Shown in pieces: positions 1-8,897 of a stretch of 64,000 nucleotides of DNA (position 1 is its first letter; each line of letters starts with the position of its first letter). The position numbers and the translations under genes were made by a program. Where the stretch lies: the NCBI GenBank assembly GCA_015065085.1, contig SVQW01000002.1, positions 196,197-260,196 of the forward strand. The letters are read 5' to 3'. This DNA comes from Oscillospiraceae bacterium. Its GTDB lineage: Bacteria; Bacillota; Clostridia; Oscillospirales; SIG627. The notes below the pieces were generated by a model. The model was not told where the DNA came from. It did no database searches and saw only the letters and a program-made list of their open reading frames with translations.

Positions 1-127
1 GCTTTGCCACCTCGGGAGAATCAATTTCGGCAGTTTCCTCGGTTGCTTCTTCTGTTTCGACAGTCTCGGTGGTGTCGGTTTCCTTTTCGGTCTCTTCTGT
101 CATATTGATTTCTTTATTCGCCGCCAT
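1..127 (-). CDS. grpE: GrpE nucleotide exchange factor, N-terminal fragment (runs off the left edge)
   Basis: Only the first 42 codons are in the window. The peptide begins MAANKEINMTEETEKETD and is very rich in Glu and Thr, like the disordered acidic N-terminus of many GrpE proteins. The ATG at 127 has an AAAGGAA ribosome binding site about 6 nt upstream and overlaps the end of hrcA by 14 nt. GrpE releases ADP from DnaK in the cytoplasm. The identification rests on position (hrcA is followed by grpE, dnaK and dnaJ in Bacillota) more than on the fragment, because the conserved GrpE domain lies outside the window. An internal ATG at 103 has no better ribosome binding site. Confidence 0.75.
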   Translation of the reverse strand, partial: MAANKEINMTEETEKETDTTETVETEEATEETAEIDSPEVAK

Positions 128-1184
128 TATTATTTCCTTTCTTTTGGAATTTCATATCTTCATCGGGCTCATTGTGAGCGCCTGTAAGATTTTTTGTAAA
201 ATATTCAAGCTGTGCCATAACCTTGGAATAATCCATGCGCCTGGGACCTATAAGTCCCACAGCACCTACCATACCGCCGTCAATGTCAAAGGTGTGGAAT
301 ACGATGCTGGCGTCATTCATAGAACCCGGCAGGCTGTCATCACCGATGTAAACGTTGATGCCGTCCTTAGCCTGGGCAAGCATGCTTATAAGCTGACGTT
401 TTTCCTCCAGTGCAGACAGTATGCTTCGTGCTTTTATCACATCCGCAAATTCCGGATACCTCAAAAGGTTTGACACACCATCCAAACGCACATCAAAGCG
501 GTCGATTTCGCTTATAACCTCGTATACTGCGCGTACAATGGGTGAAAACACCTGACGGTAAGCACCAAGCTGATTTTCTATATGCATTATCAGCGGAATG
601 TTGATGTTTTCCAGTCTCACGTCCGCAAGACTTTCGTTAAGCACTCTTACAATGAGTGCCAGTGTTGCGGTGTCAATCTCCACATCTGTCTTTATCTGAC
701 GGCTTTTTGTGAGATTGGTGGAGGTTATCATGACAATCAGTATATTGTAGCTGTCGATGAGTATTCCCTCAAAACGCTTTACCGTTCCCCTTTTGGGCTT
801 TGAAGTGATTGAAACCGCTGCATAGTTGGTGGTATCACTGAAAAACCTTGTTGCGTCCTCAATTATATTATTCATTTCCGAAAGCTTGGAGCCCAGAAGT
901 TCATCAATAACCTGAATTTCTTCCATGGTGAGGCGATACCGGTTCATAAGGCTGTCAACGTACATTCTGTAACCGGAGCTGGATGGAATTCTGCCCGCCG
1001 AAGTATGCGGCTGTTCGAGATAGCCCATATGCTCCAGCTCACTCATGTCATTTCTGACAGTGGCGGAAGAAACCGGAATTCCAAGATGTTCGGTAATATA
1101 CTTTGAGCCAACAGGCTCGCCCGAGGAAATATATGTGTCAATAATGGATTTTAAAATCATTTTTTTGCGTTCGTTTATATCCAT
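114..1184 (-). CDS. hrcA: Heat-inducible transcription repressor HrcA
   Basis: This 356-residue protein has the usual HrcA length. Residues 1-75 form the winged-helix DNA-binding domain, with the family's GEPVGSKYI and SSATVRNDM segments and the TSAGRIPS(S/T)GYR turn. The rest is the GAF-like and dimerisation region ending in a short polar tail. HrcA binds CIRCE operators and represses the groE and dnaK operons, with its activity tuned by GroEL. A CIRCE element lies 24 nt upstream of the start codon, so the gene should repress itself. It is the first gene of an operon continuing into grpE, with which it overlaps. Confidence 0.97.
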   Translation of the reverse strand: MDINERKKMILKSIIDTYISSGEPVGSKYITEHLGIPVSSATVRNDMSELEHMGYLEQPHTSAGRIPSSSGYRMYVDSLMNRYRLTMEEIQVIDELLGSKLSEMNNIIEDATRFFSDTTNYAAVSITSKPKRGTVKRFEGILIDSYNILIVMITSTNLTKSRQIKTDVEIDTATLALIVRVLNESLADVRLENINIPLIMHIENQLGAYRQVFSPIVRAVYEVISEIDRFDVRLDGVSNLLRYPEFADVIKARSILSALEEKRQLISMLAQAKDGINVYIGDDSLPGSMNDASIVFHTFDIDGGMVGAVGLIGPRRMDYSKVMAQLEYFTKNLTGAHNEPDEDMKFQKKGNNNGGE

Positions 1185-1207
1185 TAATCTTCACTTCCTT
1201 TCCCGAA

Positions 1208-1234
1208 TTAGCACTTGAGGGTGCCGAGTGCTAA
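1208..1234 (-). promoter_or_regulatory. CIRCE operator (HrcA binding site)
   Basis: On the plus strand the inverted repeat reads TTAGCACTT, a 9-nt spacer, then GAGTGCTAA. The consensus is TTAGCACTC-N9-GAGTGCTAA, so there is one mismatch in the left half. It lies between the hrcA start and the candidate promoter, where a bound repressor would block initiation or early elongation. Confidence 0.95.
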
Positions 1235-1242
1235 CACTATAT

Positions 1243-1270
1243 AATTTACCATTATTTTGTGGATTATCAA
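1243..1270 (-). promoter_or_regulatory. Candidate sigma-A promoter of the hrcA operon
   Basis: Read on the minus strand, TTGATA (1270-1265) and TAAATT (1248-1243) are separated by 16 nt, placing the start of transcription next to CIRCE. The -10 box is weak and alternatives in the AT-rich stretch are possible. Confidence 0.5.
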
Positions 1271-1416
1271 CAGTGTTATTGTAAATATATTGTTAATAAC
1301 GCAAAAACCATCATTGATACCAAAACTCACCGACACATAATTTACAGAAAATACATGATTTCAAGCCTTTTATCTGATATAATTTACGCAGTAAAATAAT
1401 AAGTGAGGAAACCACT

Positions 1417-3111
1417 ATGGACATTTTCAAAAAACCGTACTTTCCATCAGATAAAACCGTAAGATTCCCCTACACCCGCGAACAGCTCTCTCAGCGTCCC
1501 ATATTTCCCACTCTGGTAATGGACGGTGGCGGACACTTTTTTCTCAAGCAGACCTTCGGTGTTTCAAACGGCGATGAGATATTGCAAAAAACTCTTGACG
1601 GAAGTATTTTTGAGTTTTACAAAACCGACGGTGTTTTCGATTGGAAAGCCATTCTTAAACGATTCCGCGAAACGGATTTTCTGCACGAATGGGAAGCGCA
1701 CATCTGGCTGTGCAGGATGTACATTCTTCTTCCCCTGGCGCAAAAATACATGATTACGGGCGACAAAAGGTATTCCGATGCCTGGTATAAAATATTCAGC
1801 CATTTCAAGGCTGAAAATCCCCATTACCGCTTCGACCCGAATGTGCACCGCTTCAACACAAACATGATATGGAGCGACATGCAGATGGTATGGCGCAACA
1901 TAAACCTCATATTCAGCGTGTACATGATGGGCGAAAAGGACGATTGCTTCACCCGTGAACAGTGGTGCGAAATACACGATTTTATAAAGCTTCACGCAGA
2001 ATTGATATTCGATGAAGCAATGTATCATGTAAAAGAGAAGGATCCGGGCAATCACAATCTGCAGATCGGATTATGCATGATAATGGTGGGAGTATTGTAT
2101 CCCGAGTGGAAAAATTCAAGTGTTTGCATAGAAACCGGAAAACAAGTAGTAAAGGACAATATGACCCTTTCGGTATATCCTGACGGGCTTAATCACGAAG
2201 ATGCCATCAGCTATTTTCCGTTCATCGCACGTCTGTATCTGGAGAGCCATCTGTTGCTTTTCAAAAACGGCTATGACGGAATAGAAGGTATAGAAGAAAG
2301 TCTTTCAAAGCAGTACGAATTTTTATTCCAGTTTTCACAGCCCGACGGCACAACTCCACAGTTCGGTGATTCTTACCGTTTTAACGTAATAAACGATATC
2401 GAATTTGTAAAACAGCTTTTCCCCTTGAAAATATCCGATAAAAAAGCGTCGGTACTGTTCCCGGACGGTCACATGGCGGTACTGAGAAACGAGCATTTCG
2501 AGCTGTTTATCGATGCTATGGACATACGCACCTGGCACCAGCATATCGGACGCATGAATTTTGTGCTGTTCCACGACGGTATGCCGGTTGTATGCGACAG
2601 CGGATGCACAAACTATGACCGCTCGGACCTGCGCGATTATCTCAACTCCGCACAGGCGCACAACACACTTTCCCTCGACAGCGGTGAAGAGCCCATGGAA
2701 AAAATAGAAGCATTGAGCTTTTCAGGCGAAGGTGACGTTCAGCACATAACCCTGCGTTCAACCACAGACAGATACACTCACACACGCACATTCACGATGT
2801 ATTCCGACCGTTTTGAAATTGAAGACACCGCACAGCTCAAAGGCGGTGCCACTATGACAAACAACCTGCATCTGCATCCGTACGTGCTGGGCTATACCAC
2901 TCCCGAAGCGAAAAATCAGCCTATAACCCAAGGCAACACTCTTTATACCCACCGCATCGGAAACCGTCTGATGCGTCTGAGCACCACCGACAGCTTCACG
3001 AGAGAAATGGTTCCCTGCGTAAACGAAAAATCCCTGCATGACTACTGTGTGGCTCTGCGTATCCCCGTAAAAAACGAAAAAACACATAAAATTGTAATAA
3101 GCTTTGAGTAA
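1417..3111 (+). CDS. Heparinase II/III family polysaccharide lyase-like protein
   Basis: This 564-residue protein has the two-part structure of heparinase II/III and related uronate lyases: an alpha/alpha toroid (about 1-330) followed by a beta-sandwich. Visible landmarks are GNHNLQIG (about 211-218), YPDGLNHEDAISYFP (about 254-268, with the Tyr and His expected near an active site), and in the sheet domain a DSG...NY segment and AHNTLSLD (about 414-421), typical of Pfam Hepar_II_III. The family cleaves uronic-acid-containing glycans by beta-elimination. No signal peptide is visible, so the protein is probably cytoplasmic and acts on imported oligosaccharides. The start has a GAGG site 8 nt upstream, and a TATAAT at 1378-1383 may be its -10 box. 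Substrate is unknown. It could also be a structural relative without lyase activity. Confidence 0.85.
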   Translation: MDIFKKPYFPSDKTVRFPYTREQLSQRPIFPTLVMDGGGHFFLKQTFGVSNGDEILQKTLDGSIFEFYKTDGVFDWKAILKRFRETDFLHEWEAHIWLCRMYILLPLAQKYMITGDKRYSDAWYKIFSHFKAENPHYRFDPNVHRFNTNMIWSDMQMVWRNINLIFSVYMMGEKDDCFTREQWCEIHDFIKLHAELIFDEAMYHVKEKDPGNHNLQIGLCMIMVGVLYPEWKNSSVCIETGKQVVKDNMTLSVYPDGLNHEDAISYFPFIARLYLESHLLLFKNGYDGIEGIEESLSKQYEFLFQFSQPDGTTPQFGDSYRFNVINDIEFVKQLFPLKISDKKASVLFPDGHMAVLRNEHFELFIDAMDIRTWHQHIGRMNFVLFHDGMPVVCDSGCTNYDRSDLRDYLNSAQAHNTLSLDSGEEPMEKIEALSFSGEGDVQHITLRSTTDRYTHTRTFTMYSDRFEIEDTAQLKGGATMTNNLHLHPYVLGYTTPEAKNQPITQGNTLYTHRIGNRLMRLSTTDSFTREMVPCVNEKSLHDYCVALRIPVKNEKTHKIVISFE

Positions 3112-3226
3112 AAGCACGAAAACGTTGACAAAACAAAGGCTTTCGAAAAGCCAGGGATATTTTGCCGATTAAAGCCCGTCGGCGTACAAAGGTACGATAG
3201 GGCTTGAAGCGGCAAAAAGCGACAAG

Positions 3227-3257
3227 CAGCAGGTGATATTCGATGTATCACCTGCTG
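3227..3257 (+). terminator. Intrinsic terminator after the heparinase-like gene
   Basis: CAGCAGGTGATA (3227-3238) pairs with TATCACCTGCTG (3246-3257) around a 7-nt loop, followed by a T-rich run. A nearly identical hairpin occurs at 62942-62985. Confidence 0.8.
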
Positions 3258-3338
3258 TTAAATTATTTTTTGCTTTATTTGAGTTTTTTGAAATATAATT
3301 TATTTCCGTCGCGGTATCACGGCTTTCTCGACAGTCGG

Positions 3339-3380
3339 ACAAAACAAAGGCTGATGCATAAGCATCAGCCTTTGTTTTGT
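3339..3380. terminator. Bidirectional intrinsic terminator
   Basis: A 19-bp stem (3339-3357 with 3362-3380) with an ATAA loop has A-rich and T-rich outer ends, so it can end transcription in both directions between the lyase-like gene and the minus-strand gene at 3432. Confidence 0.88.
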
Positions 3381-3431
3381 ATCATTATACGAAATCTAGA
3401 CTATAAGGTGATTAAACCTTAAATAAATCGA

Positions 3432-6122
3432 TTAATTGTTGTTCCATTCTCCGCCCATGGCGTTTTCAACCTGAGCTACGGAACGTACAACAGGTGCAAA
3501 GTAGTAGTATGTGCCGTTATAGCAGATGTAGGAACGAGCCACCAGCTCCTGTGGCTTGTCGCCCTCGGGAATATCCCATACAACGGCAGTGTAGGTAGCA
3601 GAGGTTTCAGTGCTGGTGTAAATATTCTCAGCTCTTACATCTGCAAAGCTTTCTGCGGGAACATTTGCATGTGTGAAGTTGCTGGGAGTAACATCATCAG
3701 CAAGCTCGGATACAGGAATTATGATAGTACCTGCATAGAATATATCGCCTGCATTCTCGGTATACTGAATCTGCTCAAGAGCAATACCGTCGGTGAAGTT
3801 AACAGATGTACCGAATCTGAGACCCTGGGGCTCGGTAGTTCTTATCTGTGCACCCAGCATGTCACCGTCGATTTCAACGGGAGCGGCATCCTGCTTGAGC
3901 TTAACGGAAATACTGTCGATGTAGAAGTAGCAGTTGCTGTTGCTTCTTACAGTGAGTGTAAGACCCTTGAAGTAGCCGTTCGCATCTTTAAGCTCGGTAA
4001 ATGAGTGAGAAAGCGAAGCGAGGAACTCTTCGGTAAGCTCAATGTCTACCCACTGGTTCATCTTGTCCAACTTCTGTAAGTCAAATGCATTCAAGTTGCC
4101 ATAGTTTAACCAACTGGTGACATTATATTGACTGAATCTTACCTGAGGGTATTCGGTAGAACTGTTGGCACCATTGGGATTCTCTGCGGGTGCCCACATA
4201 CGAATGGTAACGGATTCAATGTCTTTTGCGGGAATCTGGGAACGCAGGAAGTCAAGGTTTATAGTTGCACCGGAAGAACCTGTGCTTGAGATCTTAAGAA
4301 CAGTGCCGTTGTAAGAGGTGTTTTTAAGCTCGTCGGGGATATTTGCGGAAGTATATTTTACTGCTGTTCCGCCGTAATGAGGCTTATTGCCCGATAATGT
4401 ATTTATAACATCGCAGGGGAATTCGTCGGTTTCCAGCAACTCAACCTTAACGCTGTCAATCAAGAAGTAACGAGTAGTAGCGCTACTGTTGAAAACACTC
4501 AGGTCCAGACCGGTGAGATAACCGTTTTCATCGGCAAGGTTTATGAACTTGTAATTGGTAGATAACATATCATTGGTTATTCTGAAATCAAACCACTGAT
4601 CAAGCTCGGTTTCTGTATTAAGAGTGTAGAACTTTGTGGTGCTGTTATACATTATACGGGTTGTAGTGCCGGTTGCGGTAAGTCTTATCTGTGAAGAAGG
4701 AGAAGGAATATACATTCTCAACACTATCGAATCTACGCGGTTTGCGGGTATCTGCATTCCGCTGAAATCAATGGTAGCCGTTGTACCGGTATCTGCTGTT
4801 CCCTTGAACTGCCATACATAGTCCTCAAATCCGCTTACGCTGGAGGGGGGATTATCCTTGTATATTGCCATAGAGGGCTTGTAGGGGGGATTGTCCTGAA
4901 CCTCTGTCTGAGGTGCGAGCTTAGGCATTTTGGTGTAATCCAAAGTTGATTCGTCAACGCCTCTTGTGTACTTAACACTAATGGTATCGATATAGTAGGG
5001 GTCAGAGGTGTCATTACGACGGCTTATAAGGTTGAAGCGGTCGAGATAGCCATCTCCATTTATATCGAGTGAATTCATGTTCATATCGGTTGATTTGACT
5101 TTTACATCGCACCAGCCCTTTGTCCAGGTATCGGGGAACATGTCAAAGCCGCTCTGACCTGTACTAACACCCCACAGCCATTCGCCCTTTGTAGTACGTG
5201 CAATTCTGAGGTTGGGTCCCCAATCGGTGGAAGCATCCTCAGGTGCATAAACGCGGAAGATAAAGTACTCAATTTCGGAGATTTTGATTTGTTCGTCGAA
5301 TTCTATCATTGCACCGACAGAACCAAGACCGGTAGAACTGGGAGCAACCTTCCAAACGCTTTTGCTGAAGCCTTCGGGGAGTCCTTCTGTTATTGCCTTA
5401 TTAAGACCAAGCTTGGTAATTGTACCGCCAACGTAGAAGTTGTCATCGGTATCATTCTCACCCTTGGTGCCGTCAACGGTAAAGTTAACATTTGTGTCAT
5501 ACTGTTCGGGATAAAGCTCGACAACAACCGAGTCAAAGTATACTGCGCCAGTCTTGTTATTTGTTCTTGTACCTACCTCAAAACGGCCGAGATACTCATT
5601 GGTAGAAAGCATCGCGAAGCTGTCAGAAGCCGCTTCAAAGGTTGAAGAGTCGAGGGTGAATTCAACCCACTGGTCATAACTGGTGGAAGGATAATTCTGC
5701 ATGGTAACCCATTGATCCACATCAGTAGCGTCGTTGATACGGAACTGTGAGGAACCGGCAGCAGTCTCAGAATAAATTCTGAATGTGATGGATTTTACCT
5801 GTTCAATCAGAATCTTTGCTGCGGACATATCGATAACGGGGGAAGCGCCGGAACCGTTAGGTGTAGCCTTCCATACGTCGCCTGTAAAGCCCTCGGGTAC
5901 ACCTGCGGCTTTTGCCTCTTGTTCAGTGTAATGAGTCAGGCTTGCACATCCCAGTCTGTACTCGTACGGGTTACCTTTCGAGGTACTTTTTTCAAAGGTT
6001 ACACTGCTTGTTACATCTACTGTTGTTGTTTCCAGATCGGCTATGCTCAATGCCATAGCGCCGGAAACAGTCAAGAGCATAAGCATTGCAACCATTGCAA
6101 GTATTACAAGGTTTCTTTTCAT
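3432..6122 (-). CDS. Large secreted protein with four beta-sandwich-like repeats and a shared C-terminal domain
   Basis: This 896-residue protein starts with a classic signal peptide (about 1-23, ending AMA). Four divergent repeats of about 175-190 residues follow (roughly 31-205, 206-395, 396-570, 571-755). Each carries a GF...VWK-like segment, a run resembling V.SI.FR.Y, a QW(V/F)-type segment before a loop of the form NGYL, and a closing (Y/F)(Y/F)(I/L)DSV.V strand; these resemble carbohydrate-binding jelly rolls. Residues about 757-896 form a separate domain with GAQIR, LRFGTS and YYFAPVVRSV. That domain recurs at the C-terminus of the protein at 25374-27302. No catalytic motif, SLH domain or sortase signal was seen. 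A glycan-binding or matrix role is inference. The start has GGAG 9 nt upstream, and the leader carries two palindromes. Confidence 0.85.
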   Translation of the reverse strand: MKRNLVILAMVAMLMLLTVSGAMALSIADLETTTVDVTSSVTFEKSTSKGNPYEYRLGCASLTHYTEQEAKAAGVPEGFTGDVWKATPNGSGASPVIDMSAAKILIEQVKSITFRIYSETAAGSSQFRINDATDVDQWVTMQNYPSTSYDQWVEFTLDSSTFEAASDSFAMLSTNEYLGRFEVGTRTNNKTGAVYFDSVVVELYPEQYDTNVNFTVDGTKGENDTDDNFYVGGTITKLGLNKAITEGLPEGFSKSVWKVAPSSTGLGSVGAMIEFDEQIKISEIEYFIFRVYAPEDASTDWGPNLRIARTTKGEWLWGVSTGQSGFDMFPDTWTKGWCDVKVKSTDMNMNSLDINGDGYLDRFNLISRRNDTSDPYYIDTISVKYTRGVDESTLDYTKMPKLAPQTEVQDNPPYKPSMAIYKDNPPSSVSGFEDYVWQFKGTADTGTTATIDFSGMQIPANRVDSIVLRMYIPSPSSQIRLTATGTTTRIMYNSTTKFYTLNTETELDQWFDFRITNDMLSTNYKFINLADENGYLTGLDLSVFNSSATTRYFLIDSVKVELLETDEFPCDVINTLSGNKPHYGGTAVKYTSANIPDELKNTSYNGTVLKISSTGSSGATINLDFLRSQIPAKDIESVTIRMWAPAENPNGANSSTEYPQVRFSQYNVTSWLNYGNLNAFDLQKLDKMNQWVDIELTEEFLASLSHSFTELKDANGYFKGLTLTVRSNSNCYFYIDSISVKLKQDAAPVEIDGDMLGAQIRTTEPQGLRFGTSVNFTDGIALEQIQYTENAGDIFYAGTIIIPVSELADDVTPSNFTHANVPAESFADVRAENIYTSTETSATYTAVVWDIPEGDKPQELVARSYICYNGTYYYFAPVVRSVAQVENAMGGEWNNN

Positions 6123-6200
6123 GATATGTACTCCTTAAAATAATTTTTGTGCGAAGCAAAAAGCCGTTTGGAGACACATAAGACATAATAAAGTGATATT

Positions 6201-6243
6201 GTGTACAGTAGTACTGTACACAAGTAAAGGGTACCCTTTACTT
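6201..6243 (-). promoter_or_regulatory. Two abutting perfect palindromes in the 5' leader of the secreted repeat protein
   Basis: Positions 6222-6243 form a 22-nt perfect palindrome centred on AAAGGGTACCCTTT, with outer AAGT/ACTT arms. Positions 6201-6221 form a second one, with arms GTGTACAGTA and TACTGTACAC around a single G. They abut without a spacer. Both lie downstream of the promoter at 6265-6293, so both would be in the mRNA. The same arrangement, in the same order, precedes the gene at 25374. Confidence 0.85.
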
Positions 6244-6264
6244 CGCAAAATTTATACATTTTCG

Positions 6265-6293
6265 ATTATAGTACAATTTTTACATTTTGTCAA
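6265..6293 (-). promoter_or_regulatory. Consensus sigma-A promoter
   Basis: Read on the minus strand it is TTGACA (6293-6288), 17 nt, then TATAAT (6270-6265), a perfect consensus. Transcription would start near 6258, leaving a leader of about 135 nt. Confidence 0.9.
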
Positions 6294-6375
6294 TAGATTT
6301 TGCGAAAAAATCTATATTTTTCACAAACATTTTAACGATGCTTCAGCTTTGTTGTGCTCAGCGTGGTAATATGAA

Positions 6376-6396
6376 GAAAAACGCTTTGCGTTTTTC
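6376..6396. repeat. Short perfect hairpin
   Basis: GAAAAACGC and GCGTTTTTC flank a 3-nt loop in the gap between the promoter at 6265-6293 and the terminator at 6425-6462. Its role is unknown. The rest of 6294-6424 shows nothing recognisable. Confidence 0.6.
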
Positions 6397-6424
6397 AACC
6401 CCAACTGAGAATTGCAAATTAAAA

Positions 6425-6462
6425 AAATGCGTCCGGCGATGTTTCTATCGCCGGACGCATTT
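6425..6462 (-). terminator. Intrinsic terminator of the lipoprotein gene
   Basis: ATGCGTCCGGCGAT (6427-6440) pairs with ATCGCCGGACGCAT (6447-6460), and extra A/T pairs extend to 6425 and 6462. Read on the minus strand the stem is followed by seven T residues. Confidence 0.92.
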
Positions 6463-6489
6463 CATGTCAGTAAAACAATAAAATAAATA

Positions 6490-6969
6490 TTAATACTCAA
6501 CCTTCATGCCTATGCTTGCCGCCAGGCTGTCAAGGCTTGCATTGTATTCATCCAGAAGCGCAAGACCTGCATTGAGCTTTTCGTTACCCTGATTAAGAGC
6601 CGCCTCGTCTGCATTCTCAAATCCTGCAAGAATATCGTTGAAAGCGTCCTTGTAGCTGTGCATAACACCTATGAACTGCTCTCTTACAGCTTTTACCTCA
6701 TCGGTCTCAAGGCTGATTGCGGAAACAATGCTTATGTTTTCTTCACATTTTGGAATGATGATTTCCTTAAGGCTTGTGATGAACTGTTCGTCGGCTTCGT
6801 AGCTTTCCCAGTTGCCCATCTCAGCGGTAAGTGCGTCATAGTTTGCGTTTGCCTGAACCATTTTAACATTGATAAAATCGGTGAATTCGTCTTCAACGGG
6901 GTTAGCACAGGCAGTAAGTGCAAAAATTCCGATAACCAGTATGAGTGCAAATGTAAGTATTTTTTTCAT
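6490..6969 (-). CDS. Small secreted lipoprotein, function unknown
   Basis: This 159-residue protein has a lipoprotein signal with the lipobox LTAC (Cys21), so it should be lipid-anchored outside the membrane. The mature part is predicted mostly helical, acidic, and has no recognised domain. The length and the helix-rich composition resemble small four-helix-bundle lipoproteins, but that is only an impression. It follows the TIM-barrel gene on the same strand after about 60 nt and is closed by the terminator at 6425-6462. It has an AAGGAG site before the ATG. Confidence 0.8.
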   Translation of the reverse strand: MKKILTFALILVIGIFALTACANPVEDEFTDFINVKMVQANANYDALTAEMGNWESYEADEQFITSLKEIIIPKCEENISIVSAISLETDEVKAVREQFIGVMHSYKDAFNDILAGFENADEAALNQGNEKLNAGLALLDEYNASLDSLAASIGMKVEY

Positions 6970-7030
6970 TGTTGTAATCTCCTTGGTAAAGTAATATATT
7001 CAAGTGAAAAACACTTCATAAATTATAGGC

Positions 7031-8866
7031 TTAACGGTTTATGAATTCTATTGCCAGCTCACAGGGCTCCAGCGTTTTTTCTACGGATTTACCGTGTGCA
7101 CTGATTGTTAAGGTGACGGGGTTGGTAAAATCGGTATTAAGCAGACATATCATATCCTTATCTTCGCCGCGGTAAACCGAAAATTTAAGCTTATCTCCCG
7201 CATTCACCTTTACATCACAATTTCTGTGGGATGCCGTAACAAGCTCGCGGACGATGGTGCGGTAAACGGGATATACACCGTTCTGACCCGGATAATCACG
7301 GCTGAGAAGCACGGTAACAACGCCATCTCCGTATTTATTCTCCAGTACTGCGGGATGAATTTCTCCGCCGTCGGACAAATAGAAGCTGTCGTGCCATATT
7401 GCGGTAGTTTGAGCGGTTGAAATATCCGTTTCCACAGCATTCAGCCGTCCGCCTGCCATAATGGGGTCGCCGTCTCCGTTGGACATTACGGGGAATACAA
7501 CTCCGTCGCGCAAGCTTTCCTTTACAAACTTAACGCCCAGATTCACGGGATAGGTTTCTTTAATATCAAAGCCTGTAAAATCGGACATTTTTCCGTTGTT
7601 TATGGGAAGATACTTTCCGTCACGCTTGGTATTGGTGTTAAAATGCGCCGCCGTGATGAACAGATGTCCTCCGCCCGATACGAATTTTTTGAGATTAGCC
7701 CATATTTCGTCTGTCATGGAGTTCCAGCCTACGAAAATAACGGTATCATATTTTGCCATTTTATCAGCAGGTGTATCGGCGGGAATAACATCGTAAAGAC
7801 CATAGGCAGGTGCAAAGGAAAAGTCCTTTTCACCGTAGTTTTCTATATCCTGCCAGCTTCTCGCATGGTGCATATCCTCAAGTATGCGCCAGCTCCATTC
7901 CGCCTGTCCCCAGCTCCACTCGGGACGGTCATACTGCTCCCAAACGGAAGTACCCATATAACCGGTATATGCATCCAAATTTCCGTACACAAAAGCCACT
8001 TTTGCCTCGGGCTCAGGTGCAATACGGGTATTTTTGCGTATAAAGCTTTCATATTCCTCAAACTGCTTGCGGTATGCACGGCAAACAGGATGGTCGGATT
8101 CGAAATTGTAGCCGTAGCTCTGCACCTTTTCGTCTCCCGATTCAAGGCATATAATGTGAGAGCCCGAAAGATATGTATAGCCGTAAGCCACTTTCAGACG
8201 CTTTTCTTTCAGGGGATCGTCGTTGCGTATACCGCCGTACCATTCCTGTGCCACATATGTGCCCCACAACTCATGGCCGTATGCATGGGCACAGCCTCGG
8301 TTGAGCGAAACGAGAAATTCGGGATCGCCCGGCATCATTTCCAGAAGAATTATATCCCCGCCCGCATCGTAGGTATATTTAAGCATGGCGGTCGCTTCAA
8401 CGGGAACAATATTCGGAACACCCATCTTTTTGTCAATATCGACATATTTTTTTATTTGCGACAGAAAATAATCACGGCAGTCCTTCATATCGTCCAGCAC
8501 GGGCATCTTTGGTCCGTAACCTCTCGGACGTGCGCCGTAGATGGTTCCCACCTCGCCTATCTGGTCACCCATGAAATATTCACCCGCTATTTTCTTCACA
8601 TTTGCGGTTATTTCGGGCGTAAGATGGCTTTCGGTACCATCGAGTGCATTCTGAATGGTATAAAGGTACATGAAGTACACCTTATGCTCCCTGCACCACT
8701 CTGCCCACTGATAAAAATACTCGGGCTCTACACGCTTTCTGCGTGTGCGGATAGTCAGAAAGCTGGTGTTCTGTACACCGCGTGCTTCAAATTCCTTTGT
8801 AAGCTCGGCAGGGATAAAGCTGTGCTCGCCCACATGTATTCCCGAAACAAGAAAATTCTCTTTCAT
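7031..8866 (-). CDS. Putative glycosidase-like protein: TIM barrel plus flavodoxin/amidotransferase-like domain
   Basis: This 611-residue protein has no signal peptide, so it is probably cytoplasmic. About 1-290 read as an (alpha/beta) barrel, with acidic clusters at strand ends (GDQIGEVGT, PVEATAM, ILLEMMPGD). About 350-500 resemble the Rossmann-like domain that follows the barrel in GH42 enzymes (YDTVIFVGWNSMTDE...FVSGGGHLFITAAH). The C-terminus is a small beta-domain (VYRGEDKDMICLLNTDF). That order suggests a clan GH-A type hydrolase, but no catalytic pair could be assigned and the family was not recognised. It is divergent from dnaE and has GGAG upstream of its ATG. Confidence 0.7.
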   Translation of the reverse strand: MKENFLVSGIHVGEHSFIPAELTKEFEARGVQNTSFLTIRTRRKRVEPEYFYQWAEWCREHKVYFMYLYTIQNALDGTESHLTPEITANVKKIAGEYFMGDQIGEVGTIYGARPRGYGPKMPVLDDMKDCRDYFLSQIKKYVDIDKKMGVPNIVPVEATAMLKYTYDAGGDIILLEMMPGDPEFLVSLNRGCAHAYGHELWGTYVAQEWYGGIRNDDPLKEKRLKVAYGYTYLSGSHIICLESGDEKVQSYGYNFESDHPVCRAYRKQFEEYESFIRKNTRIAPEPEAKVAFVYGNLDAYTGYMGTSVWEQYDRPEWSWGQAEWSWRILEDMHHARSWQDIENYGEKDFSFAPAYGLYDVIPADTPADKMAKYDTVIFVGWNSMTDEIWANLKKFVSGGGHLFITAAHFNTNTKRDGKYLPINNGKMSDFTGFDIKETYPVNLGVKFVKESLRDGVVFPVMSNGDGDPIMAGGRLNAVETDISTAQTTAIWHDSFYLSDGGEIHPAVLENKYGDGVVTVLLSRDYPGQNGVYPVYRTIVRELVTASHRNCDVKVNAGDKLKFSVYRGEDKDMICLLNTDFTNPVTLTISAHGKSVEKTLEPCELAIEFINR

Positions 8867-8897
8867 ATGCTTCTCCTTGTAAAAGGTTTATGCTTTT

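Larger units (their letters stand above)
3112..3431. other. Structured gap between convergent genes
   Basis: This 320-bp gap has no gene. It holds a nested fold at about 3156-3218 (TTTTGCCG pairs with CGGCAAAA, enclosing AAGCCC with GGGCTT and GTAC with GTAC), then two terminator hairpins listed separately. GACAAAACAAAGGCT occurs twice, at 3127-3141 and 3338-3352; the second copy is the left arm of the distal terminator. Whether the nested fold is a functional RNA cannot be told from sequence. Confidence 0.6.
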
